Assembly: GCF_037975245.1 (NCBI RefSeq) | Contig: NC_092577.1 | Span: 31,883,398 to 31,943,397, forward strand | Length of the DNA: 60,000 nt | Origin: Apostichopus japonicus | Lineage: Eukaryota; Echinodermata; Holothuroidea; Aspidochirotida; Stichopodidae | Reading direction: 5' to 3' | Shown: piece after piece, positions 38,610-51,984 of the stretch | Layout of the letters: each line of letters starts with the position of its first letter | How positions within the stretch are numbered: position 1 is the stretch's first letter | Position numbers and translations under genes: made by a program | Notes under the pieces: model-generated | The model's input: only the letters and a program-made list of their open reading frames with translations | Told to the model about the DNA's origin: nothing | The model's database searches: none

Positions 38610-38617
38610 ACTAGACA

Positions 38618-39230
38618 CAAGGGCGGCGGAAGCACTTTTAATCTGGGGGGGGGGGGCACCGACATCAAAGGGCACTTTGCAGAAGTTCGATTGGACTGAT
38701 GTAGCCTTATATTTAGTACCCTTTATAACTCTTATTGTATTATCTTATTTGCGTATACACATCACTCCATCAACGACCCTCCCCCCCCCCCCCCCTTTCA
38801 AGGAAAATATGCATACTAGCACTGCAATATCCAATGTGCAAATTGGGAAACAAGGAACAAGTTTTCTATTGAGACAAAATGAGGTGAAATCATGCTAGAA
38901 ACATTTTTTTCCATTCGAAATAGCTTTGCGTATGACCCACAGAAATTCATTAAAAGTCAGGGGCGTAGCCAGGATTTGCAAAGTTGTATGCACGACTATC
39001 TGGGCGGAGCGCCACCATCGGTTGGCGCGGAGCGTACAAGAAAATTTTTGGTTTTACAAACCCCTCAGATGGCCGGAAACGGCCCTTCCCGAGTGTTCAT
39101 TCTGGTTCCCTGGCCTCTTGCTAACTTGAGACACCTCAATTTTTATGTAGAAAAAGGGCACATTTTTAACCTGAGGAAAAGTGGGGGGGCACGTGCCCCC
39201 TGTGCCCCCCCCCCGGTTCCGCCGCCCTTG
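38618..39230. mobile_element. hAT-like non-autonomous element, 613 bp
   Basis: Termini CAAGGGCGGCGGAA and TTCCGCCGCCCTTG are perfect 14-bp inverted repeats, flanked by the exact 8-bp duplication ACTAGACA (38610-38617 and 39231-39238). A second hAT-like end, CAGGGGCGTAGCCAGG, begins at about 38959 inside it and may mark a nested insertion that has lost its right end. The interior is rich in G and C runs and has no transposase. Confidence 0.9.
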
Positions 39231-39695
39231 ACTAGACATGTGCATTTTATTCCTTAGATTAATAGTGCAATAAGGCCTTCGGTGTATAAAGCATCGTATG
39301 TTCGTAGAATTTCACCATCTAGCAGCGAAGATACAGAAACGTTACAATTTGACCAATCAGTTTCCAGGACTGTGTATTCTCTGTCACGTCCTAAACATGA
39401 GTGATTCGTGATTGAAGGTTTTAGTAATCATTTCTTGAATTATTTTGCAGGCACATGCTAGCCTATAGAACTGTTTATAGATATTACACAATATAGCCTA
39501 GCTTTGGTTAACGTTAAGGGACCAAACGCCGAACTGGCTTCTCCGTGACCGAAATAACTTCAAAGGGTTGCAGTAAACAAAGACCCCTGCATCGAAGATC
39601 TACAACTAATTAACTTTAACCTTCACCGAGCACTACAATGACATGTATTTTTATACAAATACAGTTGTCCTAATTATCTTTGATTTCTGTCCTAG

Positions 39696-39827
39696 ATACC
39701 ACAAGTGTTTTCAGCCCGATAGCGAACAACTCAGGTTTATCTCAGCCTATATCGCGGGACAACGGAAATGTAGACACTTTGAAAAAAGAAAACGAAGAAA
39801 AAGTGACCGTTGATGAGAATATTCCTA
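39696..39827 (+). CDS. sulfotransferase 2, stem exon
   Basis: A 132-bp exon between a TTTCTGTCCTAG acceptor and a CCTA|GTGAGA donor. It reads TTSVFSPIANNSGLSQPISR and continues as a Ser/Asn/Glu-rich, hydrophilic stretch with an NNS glycosylation site, as expected for the lumenal stem of a Golgi sulfotransferase. Its trailing single base plus the leading GT of the next exon form AGT (Ser), so the junction reads ENIPS-ILGNNV in frame. Confidence 0.65.
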
Positions 39828-40376
39828 GTGAGAATAACCTAAATTTTAATAATGTTGAATTTGTTCTATTTTTCTCTATACTCAAACACAGGATTCAGCT
39901 GGATTATTCACACAAATTTTTAATAAAATAAATTGTAATAAAATTGTAATATCTCGACTGAACGGTCTAATCTTTTACAAATTCTTTCGGCAAACTTGCT
40001 GACATTTTGTAGCAAGTATATAGCAAGTATATACAGGATATATTGTCCACTGATATTTGTCATTGTATACTGTGAAAAGGACTGTGTACACATTAAAGAT
40101 GGCGGTGGGTGCCAAAAGTGGCCAGAAAGTTTGAATAACTTTACAATACATTTGTAGACAATTCTAAAGCTGTTTTTGTTTTGATCATATATTTGCATAC
40201 CGCTATCATCGTATTGTTACGCGTAGCAGTTCGGTCAGTGAATCTCTACTTATAACCTAAAGCTGAGCTTTGCTCTTTGTGAGAAAAAAAAGTGACGCGC
40301 CGTTTGTGTTATAAAAAGAAAGAAACAACAAATATGTTTTGATTGATATTCTTGTTTTCTTGGCCTCCTTTTTCAG

Positions 40377-41329
40377 GTATTCTGGGCAATAATGTCAAGA
40401 ACACCAATACAAGCCTATTCATGACAAACTGCCCACCAAATTCAGTGTTAGAGGTTACAAACAAGGAACCAAACGGTGCTGGATGGCCATCGCAAGTTTG
40501 TCGAATTATTGGCGATAACAATGGTTCGTGGACTTGCCAAGAGGGATGGGAAAGGACTTTATCCAAGCCATACTGCAAGAAACCAAACCAGACTAAGAAA
40601 AAGGCAGCGAAGCCGCAGTGGTCACAAGTCTCCGATGACCGAATGATACTATTCATTCACATCCCTAAGACGGGGGGTACATCCATTGAGACTTCATTTC
40701 TCTTCGACGAGCAAAAGAAAAAACTGAACGGTCACTATTTAGGTGGACATCACAAAATTATCGCCTTCGATCAGGACGTGTTCAAAGATTATCACAAGTT
40801 TTGCATGGTTCGACATCCGTGTTCCAAACTGCTGTCCGTCTGGAGTTATTACACGCAGGGTCTGGGTAACGGAGGTGACAAGAAATGGGTGGAAAAATTC
40901 ATGACCAACGAGACCATTTCTTCTTTCAACGTTTTCGTAACTAAGACACTTAGACCGCCTGGTCAGGTGGAAGCTACCACGCAACTTCATCTCCAAACTC
41001 AAGTCGGCATGGTATTTGATAAGGAAGACAAATTCGCGTTGGATCAGCTTTTGGTGTTTGAGAAATGGAACGAGAGCATGGATGCGTTAGGGCGCAGTTT
41101 AAAGGAAGACATGGGTAGATTAAAGTCAGCGCATCGACTCAGCAGTCACCACAAGACTTGTCAGGATATCTATACTCCGGAGACGTGGCGCAAAATGACA
41201 GAGATTTATGCTGTAGACTTTTGCACTCTTGGTTATTCGACAGATATGGAGGAAACCGAAGTTTCACCTCCGATAGATTTAACACCAGATGTGCTCACAT
41301 CTCGTTATAGAAACTGCATTGCCAAATGA
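40377..41329 (+). CDS. sulfotransferase 2 (Sulfotransfer_2-like), catalytic exon
   Basis: PAPS-dependent sulfotransferase, probably Golgi-located and acting on a glycan. It begins at a CCTTTTTCAG acceptor and runs 317 codons to TGA. A Cys-containing pre-domain comes first (NCPPNSVLEV, WTCQEGWERTL), which is not part of the core fold. The 5'-phosphosulfate loop is FIHIPKTGGTSIE and the 3'-phosphate strand CMVRHPCSKLLSVWSYY. HHK in GGHHKIIAF lies between them. The closest pattern I recognise is the Sulfotransfer_2 type with an IPKTGGTS loop, distinct from the Gal3ST enzyme at 16.7 kb (KTHKTGSTT). Substrate cannot be deduced. The ATG at 40343 precedes the acceptor and is unlikely to be the start. 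No breaks are seen. Confidence 0.85.
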
Positions 41330-43699
41330 ATATATCCATCAAGTTTGTATGAACCCTCCTCAAATTGAATGGATGCCTCCGCATATTATACTAAGTGTAT
41401 TATAAACTACTATACAAAACGTTGAACTATATAAAGCATTGAGGTATTGTATACCTGTTGTCAGTGGCTGGCCTGCGTACGTGTGTAACCTTCGTAGCAG
41501 GTGTGGATATAAACCATATCGTTCGGTTCATGTCAGCAAGCTGAATGGAATGACGTCAATACAGGAAGAGCATTCCATACTCGTAAGTTGCTTATAAAGT
41601 CTATAAAACTGATTGGATATAACAGCACAAGACCTCAAATTCTCAGACCATTGATTCAGAGAGCTGCATGTCGAACTTGACCGCATATATCTCTTCCAAA
41701 CACCTCGCAATCGACATGCTATCGTTTGGATGACGATGTATGCACATTCCGTACACTGCAGTAGATAAAATAATACATTAAGCTCTTTCGTGGGGTCATG
41801 TTAGCTTCTTGGTGGAATCCATTAAGTCGTTTTTTAACAAGAATAGAATGGGTATAGACAAAACATAAAAAAAAGCTTTGTTATGGAACTGCTTGTCTCT
41901 ATATATACTGCAGACAGTTTTATTTTTTTCTCCAACAAATTTAATATCGCCACTTTCAGGGTAAGGTTAGTTTAAAAGTACTTGTTGTTTGATGGCAAAG
42001 TATAGGTGTTAAAGAAATCGCCACGCTGTTGTCCTGCTTATAGTTTTTAAAATGTGTAACCATTGAGACAACTGGATGTTTGTGTCCTTTTTCTTAGACT
42101 CCCATGTTGGAGTGAGTAACGTGATCATGAGAAATTGAACTATTTGTCAACTGTGTTTATTTTTAGTTTTTTTTTAAAGAAATGCTCTAATTCCTTCATC
42201 TTCCGCATTTTGGTGATATTGTAATCGATTATATATGGGCATATGCTAAATGAGGTTCTGTGGGTATTTGGAATGTCGGTTGAAAGCAATTTATACAGAC
42301 GTTTTAATCTCCCCTCATTTGATTAAACACAAACCTCAAATTGAGTACAGTGGATGTTTTAATATAGCGAGGAGTACATACGTTCAGGATTTTTTTTAAA
42401 GAAATAAATAACAAAATGGCGAATTATTTTGGTTTATTTATTTCGACGTTGTACATCAAGGATAAAATCAGCAAGAAGATTATAATGGAAAAGTCAAGCT
42501 TTTTAAGAACATTTACTCTAGTGACATCACAGACCAAGTGTATATTAATGGTATATAGTATTCATGTGTATAATTTATACTTTATTCTGGTAGCACATTG
42601 CTAAATATTGTGTCCCTATAGTGACTATACATGACTGTGCAGGACAGGGTAGGTGTAAAGATGTATCACCTAAAGGCATCCGTAGTTTTCTCCTTGGTGG
42701 GCAGAGGATGAACAACTGCCCATAGTTACAATCCAGTGACCTTTGACCTGGGTCTATTACTCATCCTTGTTTAGATGCATGGTGATCACATGGTCACAAA
42801 AAGACACTATTGTTTTAATTTGGTTTATTTGGGAAAAGAACAAGTCCGGATCTAGACCTGTTGGGGAGGAGATGTTGGGGAAAACAAAGAAGGTGAGAGG
42901 GAGAGAGTAATTGACTTTAGCAGAGGGTGGAGACTACAGCTAATGATACAGAGATGCAGTCTTTTCTGATACTCTTGTCTGATTATTTTTAATACCTTCG
43001 AACTAGAGATTTACAATAAATTAGAGATGTAGCTTTTGCGCTATAATTGATGTCTATCTCCATTTTTGTGTGTGAATTGTACATATTCAACCCAATGTTC
43101 CAGGTGGGAACATTATGAAAGTAGGGTATGGGCCAATGGGTGTAATTGTAAGAAATGGGTGTTGGTCTGCATGGGGAATATGACTCTGACTTTCCTAATG
43201 GGGGAATGGGGGTGATGGTGAGTGGTTTGAAAGGATAACCGATACGAGTGTACTAATATTCAACGTTATCATTTTACGATCGACATAAAACTGTTTCCTG
43301 TTTCAACAGCGTTATATGAGCGTTATGTGTGTACTATGTAGCTAGGATCATTTTCATGGTAAAAATGCCAATACACGTAGGGGTTAAACTCTTCACCAAA
43401 CCCCGATAATGCAAACGCCTCCGTATGATGAACCCGTGCTGTTATCATTATCAAAGATCAGTTAGTTTTCGGTACGATTATTACGGTTTGGACAAAAGCT
43501 AATATTTACAATAGTATTGAAAACAATGTTGTTTGACAGATTTTATTATAACAGGAATAAAGTTCAAGGTTTTTCGCCGCCCTCTTTTCTCCTACATATT
43601 CACAGGCATCGAAGCGTCAAGAGATCTAAAAAGCTGCACGGTGCATGAAATTCCTGTAATTAGAACTTTTAAAGGAAATACAAGTAACAAATGAAATGG
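41330..43699. other. 3' flank of sulfotransferase 2; no other gene recognised
   Basis: Probably includes the 3' UTR at its start. Poly-A signals are not obvious until about 42401 (AAATAAATAAC). The stretch 43080-43210 is G-rich but without a repeat unit. Confidence 0.35.
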
Positions 43700-44530
43700 A
43701 AGACGAGCAGCCCATAAATTTGGAAGCTTTAAATGAGTGAAGGAAACTACTTAGGAAAAAAAGTAATGGGAGGTTGCCCCAGACCTGCAGGCAAACCCAC
43801 CCTGCCGGGATGTACCCTTACGCTAAGAAAAGAAGGAAAATAAAAAAAATTAAAAAATAGCCTTCCCGGTGACTGGGCTGTTCCCCAGAGGAGGACAATT
43901 CCGATGAGGCAGTTTGACTCACAAGCCCTCTAGCCACCGGGTTCCTAAACAAGCCCCCCCCCCCCCAACCACCACTCACACTGCCATGCAGGGCTGAAGC
44001 CTCCTCCCAGTTTAAAAAGTCTAATGTATCTAGGGAACTTTTTTTAAGTTATATTTTTGCGTAGGTTTTGCGAACTAAGTATTTAAGTAAGAGGTCATGG
44101 ATTAGGGGGTCAAGAAGGAGGGTTTTTTTTGAAGGACTTTTTGTTAAAGATAACTAGTTGGTCAAAAAGTGGTAAATAGTTTGCTGCTTCAAGGGGCTTA
44201 CTGTAGTGGCTATGTAGCTATAGTGATGTTAAGGCAAATTCTAAGGGCTTTATGATTAATAGTGTTTAATTGGGAAACTTGAGATTTATTACAGCTAAGG
44301 AGGCAGATATTGCCATGAGTAAAAAGTTGGTTTAATGTTCGAGTTATAAATTTGTAATAAAATATGTGGGGATAGGTATTTTAGATTACTTAGGCTAAAG
44401 TAAGTGGGTTAAGGATTCTCCAAGCTTTGCCGATAGTGATATTTATGTGTTTCTTAAAATTCAGTTTATTGTCTAGGGTGATTCCTAGGTAATCAATATA
44501 TTCTATTAATATTTTACGGTTTACTTTTAA
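43700..44530 (-). mobile_element. decayed non-LTR retrotransposon, RT C-terminal part
   Basis: Minus-strand translation from about 44525 gives EYIDYLGITLDNKLNFKKHI, then ITIGKAWRILNPL, the conserved block after the RT palm ('YLGxxLDxKLNFxxHI'). After several stops it gives KALRICL and EAANYLPLFDQLVIFNKKS, matching the C-terminal region of I/Jockey-type RTs. Many stops and shifts show a long-dead copy. A poly-C run and A-rich tract (43830-43970) lie towards its 3' side. Confidence 0.65.
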
Positions 44531-45082
44531 CTAAACGTTGGAGTTTACTAAATGAAGCTATAACGTTGTATCTTGATAACCCTATTTATTACCCCAATAT
44601 ATAGTGTATTATCGGTAGGCTATAGTTGTACATAACTATATAATCACTCGAGATATATAGTAAGTAATCCTGCATGATCACACAAAAAAATATCATCAAA
44701 TTGAAACGACTCTACGTAGGCCAAACTGCAAATCTTTTACAATATATTTATATTATGATAGCTTTCACGGATCCTCTCCATCGAAGTTGTATTATATATT
44801 GAAATTGAAATTATAATATATTGAAATACGTGTGGTCATAGTCAAAAGAATTTGATCTATTTCATCAACCAAGTTCAGCAATCGATCGAAAAGACTACAG
44901 GGAAGGCATTGTAAAATCTTTCAAAATATAGTGTCTGTCGACTTTTATTCTTTCTCAGTTTATTTTCAAAAGTATATCATTCGTCAACTGGTTTGATATG
45001 TGATTGATTTAAAGCATTCATTCATTCATTTGATCCTTAATTATAATTAGTTTAAAACTTACAGTAACTTGTTTCAACAAAG
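44531..45082. other. 3' UTR of the protease gene and spacer
   Basis: On the minus strand, AATAAA poly-A signals lie at about 44964-44959 and 44948-44943, roughly 120-140 nt after the protease stop. Beyond that nothing is recognised. Confidence 0.5.
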
Positions 45083-45241
45083 TCAGTTAATATAAGAATT
45101 TATCCATTCAAGATAGTTATAAACTCGAGTGTAAACGCCAGGGTTACGAGCATCTGCGCAGCCGTAGCCCCAACTGACCACGCCCACTAGATCCCATTTC
45201 CCAGTGCGTCTTTGCGTCACAAAAGGACCTCCACTGTCACC
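45083..45241 (-). CDS. trypsin-like serine protease, exon 5 (catalytic Ser)
   Basis: Last of five exons of a 265-residue secreted protease transcribed leftward. It follows a TTTCCAG acceptor and codes residues 214-265. It begins GDSGGP with the nucleophile Ser216, and includes [20 protein letters not shown], where the two Gly of the S1 pocket walls (chymotrypsin 216 and 226) are present. It ends [10 protein letters not shown] and a stop. The preceding exon supplies Asp210, the trypsin-type S1 base (chymotrypsin 189), so cleavage after Lys/Arg is expected. All three triad residues and all phases are consistent, so the gene looks intact. Confidence 0.93.
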   Translation of the reverse strand, partial: GDSGGPFVTQRRTGKWDLVGVVSWGYGCADARNPGVYTRVYNYLEWINSYIN

Positions 45242-45866
45242 CTGGAAACGAGAAAAACGGAAATATGTTGTTGTACAAGTTTGGGTCTATGAGGTGCACG
45301 GTATAGCCTTTAGCCTTTATATAAACCACGTAACTTACTCGGTTCTATATCAATAACATGAAGACATGTGGAGGGTGCACGTACGTGATTCAGACGCCAC
45401 CCCTGAATGCTAAATGATACTACAGAGCCTGTTGCAGAAACCACCTTTCACGAATCAGCTTAACATACATGAGATGCTGAACTATACCGAAATGCTTACA
45501 AGCTAAGATAGCCAATGAAAGAAGATGTCGTTCATCCCAAGAGGAGATCAGTCTACAAGGCCATGCACCGACCAAGGAGCTACTGACAAACTCGACTAGA
45601 CAGTTATGCAACAGTGTGTGTTTCTAATGTCACATTTTTATCGGTATGAAATGTATGACGGCCACAAGAAATGTATGCCAAATTCTACGTAGAGTTTTGA
45701 CCATTACTCAAATACTCAAATATAACCAAAATATATATATGAATGTTGTAGTTTTTATATGAGTCCTCTGATGTTGCTACTATGTTGTTTGCAGGTTGTT
45801 GTTGTTTTTGTTTTTGTTTGGCTGTAGCAAACTGAAATATAATAAATTTATCTCGCAAAATATTCA

Positions 45867-46040
<174 letters not shown>

Positions 46041-46059
46041 TTAAAATATAAAATATAAA

Positions 46060-46071
<12 letters not shown>

Positions 46072-46098
<27 letters not shown>

Positions 46099-46118
46099 CC
46101 TATATGTATATATATAAT
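46072..46118. repeat. (TA)n microsatellite
   Basis: Short TA run with AGGCCTATATG at its end, in the protease intron just next to exon 4. Confidence 0.9.
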
Positions 46119-46149
46119 ACAAAACTTCACAAGATTTTTAACAGAGACA

Positions 46150-46640
46150 CAGTAAACCTTTTTTACAGCTGAAAGCCACACATGACAATCAAAATTGACG
46201 CTCACAGCAAATCTTTCATCAACAACCATAACAGACCACCAACCAAACAATACAATTGTAGAGTGAAAGAACAATGCCCCCTTAAGGCGATGTGCAGGTC
46301 GGACGGAGTTACGTACCAGGCAATTATCACTACAAAAGACACCGGTGATGCACAAACGAACGTTGGAATTTGTGAAACTAAATTTAAGACAAGGTACAAG
46401 TTAAGCAACCACAAAAGCTCATTCACACACCTAAGTTAGCAAACATATCTAGTCACTCAAGGACAGACAAATCAATTTTGATATTTAATGGAAAATATTG
46501 AAAGACGCAAAACCATGTTACCACAACACCACAAAACGTTGCAATATATGCCTACAGGAAAAATATTTCCTTATCTAAAGACCCTTTAAATCAACGCTAA
46601 ACAATCGGTCTGAAATGATGACGAGTTGCTGGCATTCAAT
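46150..46640 (+). mobile_element. Penelope-like element fragment: GIY-YIG endonuclease end
   Basis: The frame 46182-46439 reads KQYNCRVKEQCPLKAMC, SDGVTYQAIITTKD, then ICETKFKTRYKLSNHKSSF, the pattern of the GIY-YIG nuclease at the C-terminus of Penelope-like elements. The 'YIG' of the family is NVG here. It continues in another frame with KHI, a stop, SLKDRQINFDI, a stop, then WKILKDAKPC, TTKRCNICLQEKYF and [10 protein letters not shown], the last part of that domain. At least three stops and one frameshift. The RT domain is absent, so this is a 5'-truncated dead copy in the protease intron, in the opposite orientation to the gene. Confidence 0.85.
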
Positions 46641-46683
46641 ATAAAAAAAAGAGGCTGCATACCAAACGCACAAACATAAAATT

Positions 46684-46826
<143 letters not shown>

Positions 46827-46924
46827 TTTATAAATGAATCACAAATGATTTCGAGTTGGTAATCATCATGTTTGATCTCTAGAGTAAGGCAAATATGTCA
46901 CCAAACAGAACTACCATTGTTCGA

Positions 46925-49035
<2,111 letters not shown>

Positions 49036-49037
49036 AC

Positions 49038-49039
<2 letters not shown>

Positions 49040-49092
<53 letters not shown>
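49040..49092. repeat. (TA)n microsatellite
   Basis: About 50 bp of TA at the 5' truncation point of the LINE. Confidence 0.95.
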
Positions 49093-49094
<2 letters not shown>

Positions 49095-49491
49095 TTTAGT
49101 TATTGATCAACTATAGGAATTGTAGTATATTTCATAGGCTTCAGTATAATGTTTACTGACGGAGTTTAGCTAACGTGATTGAGAATATGCAAAAGAAGCT
49201 TTCTGATTGGTTGATGTACAGACGTGTGTAAAGTTGCCAAACGAACGGCGGGAAACATATAACCATAATGTCACACTTTATGTGAATTAGGGAATGTACA
49301 GCTAGGTAGTTTTGCCAAGAAGTGCTCGTCGGAGATTCTTAAAAGGAATTCTCAGTGATTTCAACGACTGCACGTTGTCAAGTTTCGCGGAACTAGATAT
49401 AGAGGACTGGTATGACAGCTCTTTCGGTTGATATAGGGAGTGGCATTGGAGATCCTCATTCAATCACATTAAAAATAAAAAATGTACTTAC
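49093..49491. other. protease intron, nothing recognised
   Basis: Unique-looking DNA between the LINE and protease exon 3. Confidence 0.5.
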
Positions 49492-49754
49492 ATTCCTGGT
49501 CACCCCACCCTGTGACCCAACAGTTTGTTCCTGCGGGGTAATCTTGTTCCGGAAGGCAAGCACTGTTGACGTAGTCAGTAAATGTGACGTCACGATCTAA
49601 CTTGAGAAGGGTAATGTCGTTATCAAGTGTACGATCACTATAAGCGGGATGAATAATGATTTCTTCAACTCCTACGTTTGTCTGGGTAGAATCTGTGACG
49701 TCACGGTCATATGACCCGACCGTGATGATGTAATCTCCGACGTTCTTATATCCG
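49492..49754 (-). CDS. trypsin-like serine protease, exon 3 (catalytic Asp)
   Basis: A 263-bp exon between a CTTATTTCAG acceptor and a GAAT|GTAAGT donor, coding residues 78-164 plus split codons at each end. It contains GYKNVGDYIITVGSYDRD, EEIIIHPAYSDRTLDNDITL with the catalytic Asp123 (DNDI), and ends CWVTGWGDQE, the usual block before the third exon of the catalytic barrel. The split codon at its 5' end joins exon 2 as Tyr77. Confidence 0.93.
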
Positions 49755-50399
49755 CTGAAATAAGATTTAAAAAAATACATAACAATAAAAAACGAAATAA
49801 ATTAACAATAATGGGTATCTGGAGGGGGAGGGGGGCAAGATACATAGTGCCCCACCCCACCCCAGCCCCCCCCCCCCCCGCCCCCTCCCCTCCCCCACCG
49901 CACACGACACCCCACCTATTGACATATACAAAATATTACAAAGAGTTCCTACTGCATAGTAGCCCTCATAAATCTAAAACAGGTGTCGTACGTTATAGGC
50001 TATAACCTAAATAAGTATAATTACATGACCATTTTATCGAAAGTTGCAAAAATATAGCACAATGATATGTGTGTGTGTGTATATATTTATATATATATAT
50101 ATATATATATATAAATGAAAATCGTAATGAGTTGGAAAATCAAGAACAATGAAAAAACTTTCAGCCTCCACCGGGTTTCGAACCACGGGCCTTCCGCTCT
50201 GTACGCGGACACCCTAACCACTATAGGCTATGGACGCTGATTGTATGTCCAGAGGTTCGAAACCGGTAAGGAAGGTCGTAATTCCACTGTAGGCGTTTAT
50301 ATATACACATATATATAATTGCAAGATAGTTCATTATTATATTAATATTTTGGACGATGAATATTGATATTGAAATCAAAATTAGGGGAATCTACTCAC
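49755..50399. other. protease intron with poly-C/G tract and SINE copy
   Basis: Contains a C-rich stretch (49840-49915, runs up to 11 C, able to form quadruplexes on the minus strand), a short TA run at 50080-50112 and a SINE copy described separately. Confidence 0.7.
50112..50300 (-). mobile_element. tRNA-like SINE, copy B, inverted relative to copy A
   Basis: On the minus strand: AGCGTCCATAGCCTATAGTG with A-box-like TAGTGGTTAGGGTG, a TCCGC/GCGGA stem, B box GGTTCGAAACC (complement of 50174-50184), and a 3' part ending TTTTCATTTATATATA in a TA tail. A second perfect B-box sequence, GGTTCGAAACC, lies on the opposite strand at about 50251-50262, so the element has B boxes pointing both ways. 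It sits in the intron between protease exons 2 and 3. Confidence 0.8.
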
Positions 50400-50577
50400 T
50401 AGAAACAATGAGCAGCTGTCACTACCCAGCGGTTGTTGACAAGAGTTCCACCGCAGGTATGGTAGTCGCTACCAAATCGCGGTATTTTTCGAATACCGAC
50501 TTGCCATGGCCAGCTACCGTGGACTGCGTCATTGCCGCCAACGATAAGACCCGATACGATGGAACGAGTTCCACAAT
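50400..50577 (-). CDS. trypsin-like serine protease, exon 2 (activation site, catalytic His)
   Basis: A 178-bp exon between a TTTTTATTAAAG acceptor and a TTCTA|GTGAGT donor. It starts with the short propeptide ([10 protein letters not shown]), then IVGG at residues 29-32, SWPWQVGI, and ends [12 protein letters not shown] with the catalytic His74. The residue just before IVGG is Leu28, not the Arg or Lys usual for trypsinogens, so the zymogen is unlikely to be activated by trypsin at the normal bond. The Cys19 in the propeptide could pair with the catalytic domain, as in chymotrypsinogens. Confidence 0.93.
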
Positions 50578-51572
50578 CTTTAATAAAAATAAAATAAAAA
50601 AAAGTTTGAAAATAAGTTTGAAAATAAGACTTAAACTTTGACTCAATTATTTTTTGTTTTTTAGCGTTCTGCATTTTCTGTTGTTCGGAATGCCATATGT
50701 ATCAAAAATTTCCAAAATAATATTATCATGTCTATTGTCTTACATTTGAATATGATCTCGGACAGGAAGCAAACGTGATAAACAAATGCTAAAGTTTTAA
50801 GGCAAATTTTGAACATAATCCAAGTCGAGACAAAGGGTACAGCTGCAACTACGTTTAATTCTATTGGACCAGATAGGTGTTATAATGCCTCCCTGGTTGA
50901 ACTTTGGAAAGAAAAGAACAGCCCTTTCCCCTACTGACTGACAGAATCTAACAACAACAACGAAATACTAAACTACAGTATACATGTATGTGTGGTACAA
51001 CATATACACCCCCCCCCCCCGGACGATTTAACATCTTACCCTCGCCCCCATCCCCATCCCCTTCCCCGCGCGCCACCCCCCCCTGACAAAAAGTCGGGTT
51101 GTGTCCCTGTGGTAGAGCCTATATAGTGTCACATAAAAAGTTAGCAAAGCAGGGAGTTGATTCTTCTTAAAAATGAGGAGAACAATTTTGCTTTAACCCC
51201 CCCCCCCCCCATACAATGCAGACGGCTACGCGCCGGCTCAGAAGTATATCAGTTTAACAAAAAGTGTTGTGTGTTACAGTTATACACCTAGATACCACAA
51301 CCACTATCCTGTGGCATGAGACCTATTGGAATACATTTGGTCAATTGATTGCGTTGCATTTCCATTCAATATGGGGAATACAAACCAGAAAAAAATTGAA
51401 CAACGGGAGTGAATACCATTTAAGTTTGCTCAACTGTAGAAGATATTTTCAAAGTTGTTATTTGTCTTTTATAGCATTCACAAACAAATCAAAAGAAACC
51501 ATCATGACAAACAAATCAAAAATAATATTATTGTGAAGAAAGCAATTACAATATTGGTAAATGTATACGTAC
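50578..51572. other. protease intron 1, poly-C runs
   Basis: No element recognised. C runs of about 10 occur at 51008 and 51198. Confidence 0.5.
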
Positions 51573-51624
51573 CGGCATTAACAACTGCTGCTACTAGAGC
51601 TGTTAGTAATAACTGCAGTAACAT
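51573..51624 (-). CDS. trypsin-like serine protease, exon 1 (signal peptide)
   Basis: ATG at 51624-51622 gives MLLQLLLTALVAAVVNA, a textbook signal peptide of 17 residues, followed by a donor GCCG|GTACGT. The trailing G joins exon 2 to make Asp18. With the five exons joined, the coding sequence is 798 bp in one frame (265 residues plus stop). The gene is thus a secreted S1-family protease, possibly digestive or immune. It has no extra domains such as CUB, clip or kringle. Confidence 0.88.
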
Positions 51625-51705
51625 ACTGGCAAACTGCTGTAGGATACTTCACGTAGTCGAAAAAAAATTATAACTGAATATCTGATTCAATCGACTGGAT
51701 CACCA

Positions 51706-51715
51706 CTTTATATAA
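51706..51715 (-). promoter_or_regulatory. TATA box of the protease gene
   Basis: On the minus strand TTATATAAAG lies about 85 bp before the start codon, with a short 5' UTR after it. A clear TATA box fits a strongly expressed tissue-specific secreted enzyme. The transcription start would be near 51680 (inferred). Confidence 0.6.
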
Positions 51716-51984
51716 CCTAACTATATATATACTTTGATATCATGACAGAATCTAAACCGCTTAATTCGATTGGTAAAGAGACTTTATATAATTCTTGAAA
51801 TAAGTAATGAGATTAACTTGATTAGTACTGAGGGTTATGTGAGGATTTAAAAAAAAGGAGCAAGCAAAAACTAATCGTCTTCAATTGATTTACGACTTGA
51901 GTAAGTCTACAAATTGTGTATGGTGACACTGCTTTTCAGAGATGATATGCTTGACTTTCTACATGATATGACGTAATAATAAAC

